From the NCBI GenBank assembly GCA_000212915.1, contig CM001167.1, positions 2,720,780-2,784,779 on the forward strand: a stretch of DNA of 64,000 nucleotides, read 5' to 3'. Below are positions 43,139-51,301 of the stretch, piece after piece. The position numbers and the translations under genes were made by a program. This stretch comes from Bacteroides coprosuis DSM 18011. Its GTDB lineage: Bacteria; Bacteroidota; Bacteroidia; Bacteroidales; Bacteroidaceae. How positions within the stretch are numbered: the stretch's first letter is position 1; each line of letters starts with the position of its first letter. The notes under the pieces were generated by a model. That model was not told where the DNA came from and searched no databases. It was given only the letters and a program-made list of their open reading frames with translations.

Positions 43139-44554
43139 ATGACTAGAAATAAAATCTTATTCTCATTACTATCTTTATTATTCATAGTGCCTTTACAGGC
43201 ACAAACCATTGACGAGGCTCGTGCTCTTTATGCCCATAATAAGTATGAAGAAGCAAAACCTATGTTTGAAAAATTCTTGAAATCATATCCCAATAATCCT
43301 AATTATAATTTCTGGTATGGTGTAAGTGCACTTAAAACTGGAGAAAGTGATAAAGCGATAAAGCCTCTTGAGTTGGCAAATAAAAGAAGAGTGCCTGATG
43401 CTGCATATTATCTAGGGCAAGCTTACTTAGCTAATTATCAATTTGATGAAGCCGTAGATGTACTCGAAAGCTATATAAAAACTCAACAAAGAAGGAAAAA
43501 AGACACTTCAGATTTAGAGGATTTATTGCAGCAAACCAAATTAAATCAACGTATGCTTAAAGGCGTTGAGCAAGTAATAGTTATTGATAGTATTGTAGTA
43601 GATAAAGCCGATTTTTTACAAACCTACAAGCTCAGTGAAGAATCAGGTTCTTTAACTTATATCACGAATCAAGAAGTCGATTCTACAGGACAAAAACCTA
43701 TATTGTATCAAACAGAAAGAGGTAATAAAAGATATCTAAGCCAAAAGAATGCAAGTGGTTTTTATCAACTCTTTGCCCAAACTAAATTAGGAGAAGAATG
43801 GACGGAAGAAAAAGCTCTTTCAGATTTAAATAAAGATTCAATCAACATTAGTTATCCTTTTGTACTGAATGATGGTATAACACTTTTTTATGCTTCAGAC
43901 AGTCAAGATTTAATGGGAGGTTATGATATATTAGTTACTAGATACAACACCAATACAGATGGATATTTAGTACCTGAAAATGTAGGAATGCCTTTCAACT
44001 CCTTCTACAATGATTATATGTATGTCATTGATGAATTTAACAATCTAGGATGGTTTGCATCTGATAGATTCCAACCGAAAGACAAAGTGTGCATTTATAT
44101 TTTTATTCCTAATAAAGTAAAACGCACCTATGACTTTGAAACTACTCCTATAGAAGAACTAAGAAATCTGGCTGCATTAAAAGATATAAAACTCACATGG
44201 AAAGATAAAAAAGCAGTTGAAGATGGCTTACAAAGATTGAAATTCGCAATAAACTATCAGCCTAAGCAAACTAATAATGCTGATTTTAATTTTATAGTCA
44301 ATGATCAGTTTGTTTATACTTCACTAAGAGACTTTAAATCAAATAAAGCACGTGAAGAGTTCATAAAATACCAAGTCATGGAAAAAGACTTAACCTCTCA
44401 AAAAGACAAACTAAAAAATCTAAGAATTCAGTTTGAAAAGAACCCCGACAAACAAAAAGCACCAGCTATTCTAGATTTAGAAAAGAGAGTAAGCATAATG
44501 CATCATGAAATGCAACAACAAGCTAAATTAATCCGCTCATTAGAGCTACAATAA
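43139..44554 (+). CDS. exported TPR / PD40-like repeat protein
   Basis: A 471-residue protein from ATG 43139, giving a clean signal peptide (KILFSLLSLLFIVPLQAQ). Earlier in-frame starts (43106, 43115) overlap or abut the promoter box. After the signal come TPR-like helices (residues 22-130; YEEAKPMFEKFLKSYPNNPNY, then FDEAVDVLESYIKTQ), then a beta-propeller-like part with DGITLFYASDSQDLMGGYDIL as in PD40/WD40-like repeats of OmpA-associated proteins, and a coiled-coil C-terminus. It probably acts in the envelope, but its role is unknown. Confidence 0.78.
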   Translation: MTRNKILFSLLSLLFIVPLQAQTIDEARALYAHNKYEEAKPMFEKFLKSYPNNPNYNFWYGVSALKTGESDKAIKPLELANKRRVPDAAYYLGQAYLANYQFDEAVDVLESYIKTQQRRKKDTSDLEDLLQQTKLNQRMLKGVEQVIVIDSIVVDKADFLQTYKLSEESGSLTYITNQEVDSTGQKPILYQTERGNKRYLSQKNASGFYQLFAQTKLGEEWTEEKALSDLNKDSINISYPFVLNDGITLFYASDSQDLMGGYDILVTRYNTNTDGYLVPENVGMPFNSFYNDYMYVIDEFNNLGWFASDRFQPKDKVCIYIFIPNKVKRTYDFETTPIEELRNLAALKDIKLTWKDKKAVEDGLQRLKFAINYQPKQTNNADFNFIVNDQFVYTSLRDFKSNKAREEFIKYQVMEKDLTSQKDKLKNLRIQFEKNPDKQKAPAILDLEKRVSIMHHEMQQQAKLIRSLELQ

Positions 44555-44564
44555 TACAACAACT

Positions 44565-45035
44565 ATGGACATATTATTAATTATTGCACTTAATGTTGCA
44601 GCGATAGTGTTCTTTATCTTAGAGCTATTTATTTTCCCAGGGATGACATTATCTGCTATTGCTGGATTGGGCTGTATGGGTTATTCTATCTATTATGCCT
44701 TTGTACACCTCGGAACAACTGCTGGATATATTACAACAATATCTTCGGGAATAATAGCCTTAATTGCTATTTATTATTTTATACGATGGAAAAAAATTGA
44801 TAAGTATTCCTTAAAGGAAAACATTGATTCCACAATAGATAGATCTGCAGAAAGAAGTATAAAGGTGGGTGATAAAGGTATATCAACAACACGATTAGCT
44901 CTTTATGGCAGAGCAATGATTAATGGTCAAGATATAGAAGTAAAGTCTGCGAATGGCTTTATTGATGAAAAAATACCTATTGAAGTTGTTGCTGTTAAAA
45001 CAGCAGAAGTTTCAGTAAGAAAAGCTACAGTTTAA
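44565..45035 (+). CDS. NfeD-like membrane protein
   Basis: A 156-residue protein: three N-terminal transmembrane helices (about 4-25, 28-47 and 50-70, containing ELFIFPGMTLSAIAGLGCMGYSIYYAF) followed by a soluble beta-rich OB-like domain of about 100-150 (GDKGISTTRLALYGRAMINGQ). This is the short NfeD layout. NfeD and flotillin genes are regularly paired, as here with floA 33 bp downstream; together they organise membrane microdomains. It follows the TPR gene by 10 bp. Confidence 0.9.
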   Translation: MDILLIIALNVAAIVFFILELFIFPGMTLSAIAGLGCMGYSIYYAFVHLGTTAGYITTISSGIIALIAIYYFIRWKKIDKYSLKENIDSTIDRSAERSIKVGDKGISTTRLALYGRAMINGQDIEVKSANGFIDEKIPIEVVAVKTAEVSVRKATV

Positions 45036-45068
45036 ATCATTTATTAATTAATAATATCCTACAAGACT

Positions 45069-46064
45069 ATGATTTTATTACAAACACCATTGGAATTATC
45101 ACTTGTACCCTTTATTATCTCATTCGTGATAATATTAGTCGTATTAGCTATATTCTTCCATTACGTTCCCTTCTTTCTTTGGTTCTCGGCCAAAGTTTCA
45201 GGAGTTAAAATCTCTCTGTTACAACTAGCATTGATGCGCATTCGTAAAGTGCCACCTTATGTTATTGTGCGTGCACTAATCGAAGCCCACAAAGCAGGTA
45301 TTCAAGATGTAACGAGAAATGGATTAGAAGCCCACTACTTAGCTGGTGGTCATGTGGAACAAGTAGTTCATGCCCTTGTATCTGCATCAAAAGCTGAAAT
45401 GGATCTATCATTCCAAATGGCTACAGCCATTGACTTGGCAGGTCGTGATGTCTTTGAAGCAGTACAAATGTCGGTTAACCCTAAAGTTATTGATACATCA
45501 AGAGTTACAGCTGTAGCTAAAGATGGTATTCAGTTGATAGTAAAAGCACGTGTTACTGTTCGTGCAAGTATTCGTCAACTAGTTGGGGGTGCTGGCGAAG
45601 ATACTATTCTTGCCCGTGTAGGCGAAGGTATTGTTTCCTCCATTGGTTCATCAGTAAACCACAAATCAGTATTAGAAAATCCTGATTCTATTTCAAAACT
45701 AGTGCTTAAAAAAGGGCTAGATGCAGGTACAGCCTTTGAAATTCTATCTATTGATATCGCGGATATTGATATAGGTGAAAACATTGGAGCTAGACTTCAG
45801 ATGGATCAAGCAAATGCTGATAAAAACATTGCACAAGCTAAAGCGGAAGAACGTCGTGCTATGGCTGTAGCAAATGAACAAGAAATGAAAGCAAAAGCAC
45901 AAGAAGCTCGAGCTAAAGTTATTGAGGCTGAAGCTGAAGTACCTAAAGCTCTTGCAGAAGCATTCCGTTCTGGTAATTTAGGTATTATGGACTATTACCG
46001 AATGGAAAACATTCAAGCAGACACATCTATGCGCAACACCATTGGTGGTGAAGAAAAGAAATAA
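45069..46064 (+). CDS. floA: flotillin-like protein FloA
   Basis: A 331-residue membrane-scaffold protein. A hydrophobic N-terminal region (about 10-35) anchors it, followed by the family block [19 protein letters not shown] and a central SPFH-like part with [19 protein letters not shown] near 150-170. The C-terminus is rich in Ala and Glu ([20 protein letters not shown]...), a coiled coil for oligomerisation. It matches the FloA/YqfA family closely and has the expected NfeD neighbour. Confidence 0.95.
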   Translation: MILLQTPLELSLVPFIISFVIILVVLAIFFHYVPFFLWFSAKVSGVKISLLQLALMRIRKVPPYVIVRALIEAHKAGIQDVTRNGLEAHYLAGGHVEQVVHALVSASKAEMDLSFQMATAIDLAGRDVFEAVQMSVNPKVIDTSRVTAVAKDGIQLIVKARVTVRASIRQLVGGAGEDTILARVGEGIVSSIGSSVNHKSVLENPDSISKLVLKKGLDAGTAFEILSIDIADIDIGENIGARLQMDQANADKNIAQAKAEERRAMAVANEQEMKAKAQEARAKVIEAEAEVPKALAEAFRSGNLGIMDYYRMENIQADTSMRNTIGGEEKK

Positions 46065-46112
46065 GCATAGACATAAAATAAATCAATTTATCAATCTAAA
46101 AAAACACACAAT

Positions 46113-46991
46113 ATGAAAAAGACATTTCCCTCTTCTCAATTAATCATTAATGAAGATGGTTCTATCTTCCATTTACACATTAAACCAGAACATGTAGCGG
46201 ATAAAGTAATTCTTGTTGGTGATCCTGGTCGTGTTGCTCTTGTAGCATCACACTTTGAAACTACAGAGTGCAATATTTCAAGCCGTGAATTTAACACAAT
46301 AACTGGGACATATAAGGGAAAGCGAATCACTGTAGTATCTACAGGTATTGGTTGTGACAATATTGACATCGTTGTGAATGAGCTAGATGCTTTGGCTAAT
46401 ATAGATTTCCAAACAAGAACTGAACATGAAAATTTCCGTCAATTGGAGATGGTTCGTTTAGGCACTTGTGGTGGTCTTCAACCTTTTACTCCTGTAGGAA
46501 CATTTGTATGTTCTCAAAAATCTATGGGATTTGATGGATTACTTAATTTCTATGCAGGCAGAGATGAAGCGTGTGATCTAGAATTTGAAGAAGCATTCAT
46601 TAAGCATATGGGTTGGACAGGAAGTATGTGCCAGCCTCATCCTTACGTAGTTGATGCTAGTGCAGAACTTATTGACCGTATCGGTAAAGATGATATGGTG
46701 CGCGGTGTCACTATCGCTTGTGGTGGTTTTTACGGTCCACAAGGACGTCAATTGCGTGTTCCATTACGTGATCCAGAACAAAACCATAAAATAGTTGAAT
46801 TCAAGCATAATAATATGCAAATTACCAACTTTGAGATGGAAAGTTCTGCATTAGCTGGTCTAGCAAAATTAATGGGACATAAAGCGATGACTGTTTGTAT
46901 GGTAATAGCCAATCGTTTAAAAGAAGAAGCGAATACAGGTTATAAAAACACTATTGATGTACTGATCAAAACAGTATTAGATCGTATCTAA
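46113..46991 (+). CDS. nucleoside (uridine) phosphorylase
   Basis: A 292-residue enzyme of the nucleoside phosphorylase superfamily. ADKVILVGDPGRVALVASHF (about 29-48) carries the phosphate-binding Gly-Asp-Pro-x-Arg motif, VVSTGIGCDNIDIVVNEL forms the next loop, MVRLGTCGGLQPF is near 118 and NFEMESSALAGLAKLMGHK near 240 has the ribose-binding Glu-Met-Glu. These fit uridine phosphorylases. It cleaves pyrimidine nucleosides to base and ribose-1-phosphate for salvage. It is 48 bp after floA, and ends before a terminator. Confidence 0.9.
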   Translation: MKKTFPSSQLIINEDGSIFHLHIKPEHVADKVILVGDPGRVALVASHFETTECNISSREFNTITGTYKGKRITVVSTGIGCDNIDIVVNELDALANIDFQTRTEHENFRQLEMVRLGTCGGLQPFTPVGTFVCSQKSMGFDGLLNFYAGRDEACDLEFEEAFIKHMGWTGSMCQPHPYVVDASAELIDRIGKDDMVRGVTIACGGFYGPQGRQLRVPLRDPEQNHKIVEFKHNNMQITNFEMESSALAGLAKLMGHKAMTVCMVIANRLKEEANTGYKNTIDVLIKTVLDRI

Positions 46992-47013
46992 TTAACCTAC
47001 ATTAATGATATAT

Positions 47014-47045
47014 AACGGGATATAGCCAATCTGCTATATCCCGTT
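47014..47045 (+). terminator. terminator after the nucleoside phosphorylase
   Basis: A perfect 13-bp stem AACGGGATATAGC (47014-47026) with 47033-47045, six-base loop, then TTTATTTTTATT. Confidence 0.9.
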
Positions 47046-47080
47046 TTTATTTTTATTCAACACATTCATAAAAAAACACG

Positions 47081-47088
47081 TATCTTTG
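47081..47088 (+). promoter_or_regulatory. -7 promoter box for mnmE
   Basis: TATCTTTG, 20 bp upstream of the mnmE ATG; exact TAnnTTTG match. Confidence 0.65.
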
Positions 47089-47108
47089 CCCTATTAATAA
47101 GTACTAGT

Positions 47109-48506
47109 ATGATAAATCAAGATACAATATGCGCAATAGCGACAGCACAAGGTGGAGCCATAGGTACCATCCGAGTGTCTGGAAAGGATGCTATTACAAT
47201 TACAGAAAAAATATTTCGTCCATTTAAAAAGGATAAAATATTGCATGAGCAACCTGCATATACTCTAACTTTCGGAAAAATAATAGACCATGAAGAAGTT
47301 ATAGATGAAGTACTCATCAGCCTTTTTAAAGCTCCTCATTCTTTTACAGGAGAAAACTCTGTTGAGATAACATGTCATGGATCAACCTATATTTTACAAA
47401 AGGTAATGGAGTTACTTATTAAAAATGGTTGTCGAACAGCCCAACCTGGAGAGTACACGCAAAGAGCCTTCCTTAATGGAAAGATGGACTTAAGCCAAGC
47501 TGAAGCTGTAGCAGACCTTATAGCTTCTACTTCGGCTGCAACCCACCGACTAGCGATGAGCCAAATGCGTGGGGGTTTTAGTAAGGAACTAGCAGAGCTT
47601 CGCAACCAATTGCTTCATATCACTTCAATGATTGAATTAGAACTAGACTTTAGTGAAGAGGATGTAGAGTTTGCGAATAGAGATCAACTAAAAGCTTTGG
47701 CAGATAAAATAGAACAAGTAATCTCTAAATTAACCAACTCCTTTAGTGTAGGTAATGCCATAAAGAATGGTGTTCCTGTAGCTATTATTGGGGAAACCAA
47801 TGCTGGGAAATCTACACTTCTGAATGCTCTACTCAATGAAGATAAAGCTATTGTTAGTAATATCCACGGCACAACCAGAGATGTCATAGAAGATACTATG
47901 AATATTGGAGGAATAACATTCCGCTTCATTGATACAGCAGGTATAAGAGAGACTCATGACACTATTGAGAGTCTAGGAATCGAAAGAACTTTCCAAAAAC
48001 TAGATCAAGCAGAAATTGTATTATGGGTAATTGATGCTCCTACTGCTACAGAACAAATACAACAACTAGCAGAAAAGATAGTTCCTAGAGCACAAAGCAA
48101 ACAATTAATACTTGTATTCAACAAATCTGAGTTAATCAACGAAAGTGAAAGAAAAGGCTTAGAAGCTCTAGCTCAAACCCACTACCCTAGCCTAACTTCT
48201 ATATTTATTTCTGCAAAAGAGAAAGAAGGAGTTGAACAATTAGAAAAGTTGCTTACAAATTCAGCTAACTTACCTACTGTAACACAAAATGACGTGATAG
48301 TAACTAATATGCGTCACTACGAAGCTCTAACAAAGGCTCTAGAAGCGATACACCGTGTTCAAGACGGCTTAGAGATGCAAATCAGTGGAGACTTCCTTTC
48401 ACAAGACATTCGTGAATGTATATTCCACCTCAATGACATAGCAGGTGAAGTAACCAACGACATGGTACTTCAAAATATCTTTAAGAATTTTTGCATTGGG
48501 AAGTAA
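47109..48506 (+). CDS. mnmE: tRNA modification GTPase MnmE
   Basis: A 465-residue GTPase that, with MnmG, makes the 5-carboxymethylaminomethyl modification of U34 in several tRNAs. The N-terminal folate-binding domain has TICAIATAQGGAIGTIRVSG and GEYTQRAFLNGKMDLSQAEAVADLI near 117. The G domain has G1 GETNAGKSTLLNALL at about 226-240, GTTRDVIED (G2) and DTAGIRET (G3). The C-terminal Cys motif CIGK closes the protein. Length is normal. It has its own promoter, and a hairpin lies 78 bp downstream. Confidence 0.97.
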   Translation: MINQDTICAIATAQGGAIGTIRVSGKDAITITEKIFRPFKKDKILHEQPAYTLTFGKIIDHEEVIDEVLISLFKAPHSFTGENSVEITCHGSTYILQKVMELLIKNGCRTAQPGEYTQRAFLNGKMDLSQAEAVADLIASTSAATHRLAMSQMRGGFSKELAELRNQLLHITSMIELELDFSEEDVEFANRDQLKALADKIEQVISKLTNSFSVGNAIKNGVPVAIIGETNAGKSTLLNALLNEDKAIVSNIHGTTRDVIEDTMNIGGITFRFIDTAGIRETHDTIESLGIERTFQKLDQAEIVLWVIDAPTATEQIQQLAEKIVPRAQSKQLILVFNKSELINESERKGLEALAQTHYPSLTSIFISAKEKEGVEQLEKLLTNSANLPTVTQNDVIVTNMRHYEALTKALEAIHRVQDGLEMQISGDFLSQDIRECIFHLNDIAGEVTNDMVLQNIFKNFCIGK

Positions 48507-48583
48507 CAAACAAACATTACGCAAATAATAAGACAAAAAATAGCTTAAGTATTCATAATACCTAAAGCTAGGTAAACAAAAGG

Positions 48584-48619
48584 AAGGAGAAATATTCAGA
48601 TAACTGATTGTTTCTCCTT
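48584..48619 (+). terminator. terminator after mnmE
   Basis: Stem AAGGAGAAA (48584-48592) with TTTCTCCTT (48611-48619), 18-base loop, then TTTTT. Confidence 0.7.
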
Positions 48620-48689
48620 TTTTTATGAGAAAAGAGTTTTTAGTTTTAAAACTCTCCTTATTCAATAAATTTTACAGAAGAGTACACAA

Positions 48690-48790
48690 ATAGATCGGTG
48701 TCATCGTATCATCATGTCGGTGTCATCGTATCGTCATGTCGGTGTCATCGCATCATCATGTCGGTGTCATCGCATCATCATGTTGGTGTC
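48690..48790. repeat. 22-bp tandem repeat family, site 2 (five units)
   Basis: Five cores of the type TCATGTCGGTGTC end at 48702, 48724, 48746, 48768 and 48790, an exact 22-bp period. The first core is degenerate (ATCGGTGTC) and the last has one change (TGTTGGTGTC). The nine bases between cores are also similar here (ATCGTATCA, ATCGTATCG, ATCGCATCA). No reading frame makes a sensible protein. Confidence 0.93.
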
Positions 48791-49034
48791 AAAACGTATC
48801 TGTAAAACCTCGAATTGAGTATTATAGAGGTAGTAAATGACGAGTTTACCTCACTTGTAAAGATAGTTTGTAGCTCTATTTCTTGTTCTCAGCTAAAAGA
48901 ATAGATTGAATTAAAAAAATTAATATAAGAGAGCTCTTTTAAAGATGAATTGTTGATTGTAAATTTACCAATTGAATGACATAAAGTGTTCTGTAAAATG
49001 CTTTTGTTATATCCAGATAGTAAAATACTAAATT
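48791..49034. other. intergenic DNA after the repeat array
   Basis: AT-rich; no gene or RNA recognised before the 48-aa reading frame. Confidence 0.4.
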
Positions 49035-49181
49035 ATGGCAGATAATTATTTAGAAAAGCAATATGCTGACTATGAAGCTCGAAAAGCAGCTTGGGAAAGA
49101 ACTCGTAAGTATGGTAAATCAAAACCAACAGCCAAAAAGTCTAAAACAAAGAATCACATTGACGATCAGAAAGAAAAATAA
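49035..49181 (+). CDS. small basic protein (48 aa), conserved-looking
   Basis: An open frame of 48 codons from ATG 49035 to TAA 49181. The sequence begins MADNYLEKQYADYEARKAAW, then a Lys-rich tail, with charge-patterned helix in the first 27 residues and a disordered basic end. I recall similar very short proteins in many Bacteroides genomes, sometimes mislabelled as dehydrogenase; this is from memory and not checked. The normal codon choice and a clear start support it being real. Function unknown; the high Lys content could mean nucleic-acid or ribosome contact. Confidence 0.65.
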   Translation: MADNYLEKQYADYEARKAAWERTRKYGKSKPTAKKSKTKNHIDDQKEK

Positions 49182-49308
49182 GAGGAAGGTGTAAACGGAT
49201 TGCAACGAAGTGAGTATTTATCCCTCTTTGTTGTTGCAACATCTGAGTGGAACCTCTATCGATCCCTACTTCAATTCGTTTAATCAGGGAAATACAATTT
49301 TTTCTTAA

Positions 49309-49316
49309 TACCTTTG
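49309..49316 (+). promoter_or_regulatory. -7 promoter box for the ThrE pair
   Basis: TACCTTTG, 24 bp before the ATG at 49341; exact TAnnTTTG match. Confidence 0.6.
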
Positions 49317-49340
49317 TACTTCAATATTGATCAATAAATC

Positions 49341-50129
49341 ATGGCTTATAACAGTATGATTACTATTCCAGCACAGCGCATAGCAAATCTTGTTCTTGAT
49401 ATTGCTACTTATCTTATTGCATCTGGAGCCCACTGCGGACGTGTAAATAGAAATATTAACCGCATGGCGAATGTATGGAACTTTGAAGTGCATCTTCACC
49501 TTACTTTTAAAGGTGTACTTACCACTGTAATAGATAAAAGCAACCCTACTAATGTAGTAACAAGATATAGGGAAACGCCAACACATAATATCCACCTAGA
49601 TATTTTATCTAAAATTTCAGCTTTATCTTGGCGAGTACATGACGAAAAGCTCGACATCAAAAAAGTAGAAAATCTATTTCAAGATATTACTACATTAAAA
49701 GCTTATAATACGTTTACGGTTGCCATAGCTATTGCTACTTCTTGTGCTGGCTTATGCCTATTTTCTTTCGGAGATTACCTCAATGCTCTAGTGGCTTTTG
49801 GAGCTGCTTTTCTGGGGTATTTAGTTCGATCCTTTATGGCTAAGAAGAAGTACAATACGATTATACATATTACAGCGGCAGCATTTGTAACCACCCTCGT
49901 TACAGGTCTTGCGGCAAAGTTTAATGTAGGAAGATCTCCTGAAGCTGCTATAGCGACAGCTGTATTATATTTGATACCTGGTGTACCACTCATCAATTCA
50001 GTTATAGACCTTATAGAGGGATACATTTCATCTTCTATAAATAGAATGCTGTTTAGTGGGTTTATACTTCTGTGCATTGCTGCAGGAATGACCCTCTGCA
50101 TTACTCTTATCGGTATTCAGAACTTCTAA
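49341..50129 (+). CDS. threonine/serine exporter, ThrE N-terminal half
   Basis: A 262-residue protein with a soluble N-terminal part (about 1-110) and five hydrophobic segments after it. GAHCGRVNRNINRMANVWNFEV near 30-51 matches the conserved cytoplasmic/periplasmic hydrolase-like block of ThrE-1 proteins, and FNVGRSPEAAIATAVLYLIPGVPLINSV near 190-217 is the membrane signature. With the next gene it forms a split version of Corynebacterium ThrE, exporting threonine/serine or other small solutes. It has its own promoter box; 12 bp separate it from the second half. Confidence 0.9.
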   Translation: MAYNSMITIPAQRIANLVLDIATYLIASGAHCGRVNRNINRMANVWNFEVHLHLTFKGVLTTVIDKSNPTNVVTRYRETPTHNIHLDILSKISALSWRVHDEKLDIKKVENLFQDITTLKAYNTFTVAIAIATSCAGLCLFSFGDYLNALVAFGAAFLGYLVRSFMAKKKYNTIIHITAAAFVTTLVTGLAAKFNVGRSPEAAIATAVLYLIPGVPLINSVIDLIEGYISSSINRMLFSGFILLCIAAGMTLCITLIGIQNF

Positions 50130-50141
50130 AATAACAAAATA

Positions 50142-50651
50142 ATGGAACTCACTATTCTTGATATATTACGTGATTTTGGAATTGCCTTTACAGTAGGTTT
50201 TTGTTGGGCTATTCTATTTGGAACGTCTCGAAAAGTACTTTATGTGGCAGGGCTACTAGGCGGAATGGGGCATGCATTACGTTTTATTCTAATACAACTT
50301 CAGTTTGGGTTAATCTCATCTACCCTAGCAGCCTCGGTACTTATTGGCTTTATAGGTATATTTGCAGCACGTTGTGTTGATCATCCTCCTGTCGTATTTA
50401 CGATGCCAGCATGTATCACTATGATTCCTGGAATGTACGCTTATCGCACTATGATTGCTGGCATTAAGAGTACTGATTATAATTATCTTCTCAACGATTC
50501 GACTATTCTCCCCGAGATGGTTCACAATTTTATGCTTACTGTTTCTCTGCTTTTTACTCTTGCTATAGGCATAAGTATTAGTGTTTTATTATTCAGAAAA
50601 GAGAGTTCTAGAGATGTATTTAGAAATATTATAAGCAATAAAAAGAAGTAA
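50142..50651 (+). CDS. threonine/serine exporter, ThrE C-terminal half
   Basis: A 169-residue membrane protein with four to five helices. FTVGFCWAILFGTSRKVLYVAGLLGGMGHALRF (13-45) and the block PPVVFTMPACITMIPGMYAYRTM near 86-108 match the ThrE-2 (DUF3815) family. It is the partner of the preceding gene, in the common two-gene arrangement of this exporter. Confidence 0.9.
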   Translation: MELTILDILRDFGIAFTVGFCWAILFGTSRKVLYVAGLLGGMGHALRFILIQLQFGLISSTLAASVLIGFIGIFAARCVDHPPVVFTMPACITMIPGMYAYRTMIAGIKSTDYNYLLNDSTILPEMVHNFMLTVSLLFTLAIGISISVLLFRKESSRDVFRNIISNKKK

Positions 50652-50757
50652 TACTATTAGTATTTAATTTTGTCCACACATCCCATCCAGCATAGCTTTC
50701 GGCAACTAAACGTGTGTTTTACATACTTAGAGAGTAAAACACTTACAATACAAAATC

Positions 50758-51201
50758 ATGAGATCCAATTCTAAGAATAAACAACTCGACTTGTTTCAAG
50801 ATTCGGAATTCATTTCATCCGAAGAAAAACATCCTGAAGCATTAATTACCCAATATAATCACGCTGCTTTATTTAATAAGTTAGCTAAGTCCACTTTTAG
50901 AAGTAAATTTCACCTCACTGCAAAGGATAAAATTTATATTCACGATAAAGGTTTAGTGACCATACAGAAACATGCAAGCGACTTTATTGCAAAAAGACTA
51001 GCTCCAGCTATAATACCTAATGATGGAAAACAAACCCCCATGCATGGACACCCCGTTTTTATGGCACAGCATGCCACTGGATGCTGCTGCCGAGGATGTC
51101 TTTATAAATGGCATCAGATTCCATCGGGTAGAATTCTATCTGCTCAAGAGCAAGAATACATCGTAAGTGTTATTATAACTTGGATTAAACGCAATAGCTA
51201 A
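50758..51201 (+). CDS. DUF4186 family protein
   Basis: A 147-residue cytosolic protein. The C-terminal part matches the DUF4186 pattern: HPVFMAQHATGCCCRGCLYKWHQIPSGRILSAQEQEYIV, with a conserved His and a Cys cluster (CCCRGC) that may bind a metal. The N-terminal 40 residues are variable. Function unknown. It lies 106 bp after the ThrE pair and converges with the fimbrillin gene. Confidence 0.85.
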   Translation: MRSNSKNKQLDLFQDSEFISSEEKHPEALITQYNHAALFNKLAKSTFRSKFHLTAKDKIYIHDKGLVTIQKHASDFIAKRLAPAIIPNDGKQTPMHGHPVFMAQHATGCCCRGCLYKWHQIPSGRILSAQEQEYIVSVIITWIKRNS

Positions 51202-51301
51202 CTCTTTTCATCTAGACAAAACCTGGTATAAAAAGACTCGTTTAACATCTCCTTTACAAAACTACTTATCCATACATTCCAACAAGAAATTTGAATACGA
51301 C

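Noticed and set aside
48690-48790. CRISPR array
   Set aside because: The period is only 22 bp, the putative spacers are 9 bp and nearly identical, and no cas genes are in the window.
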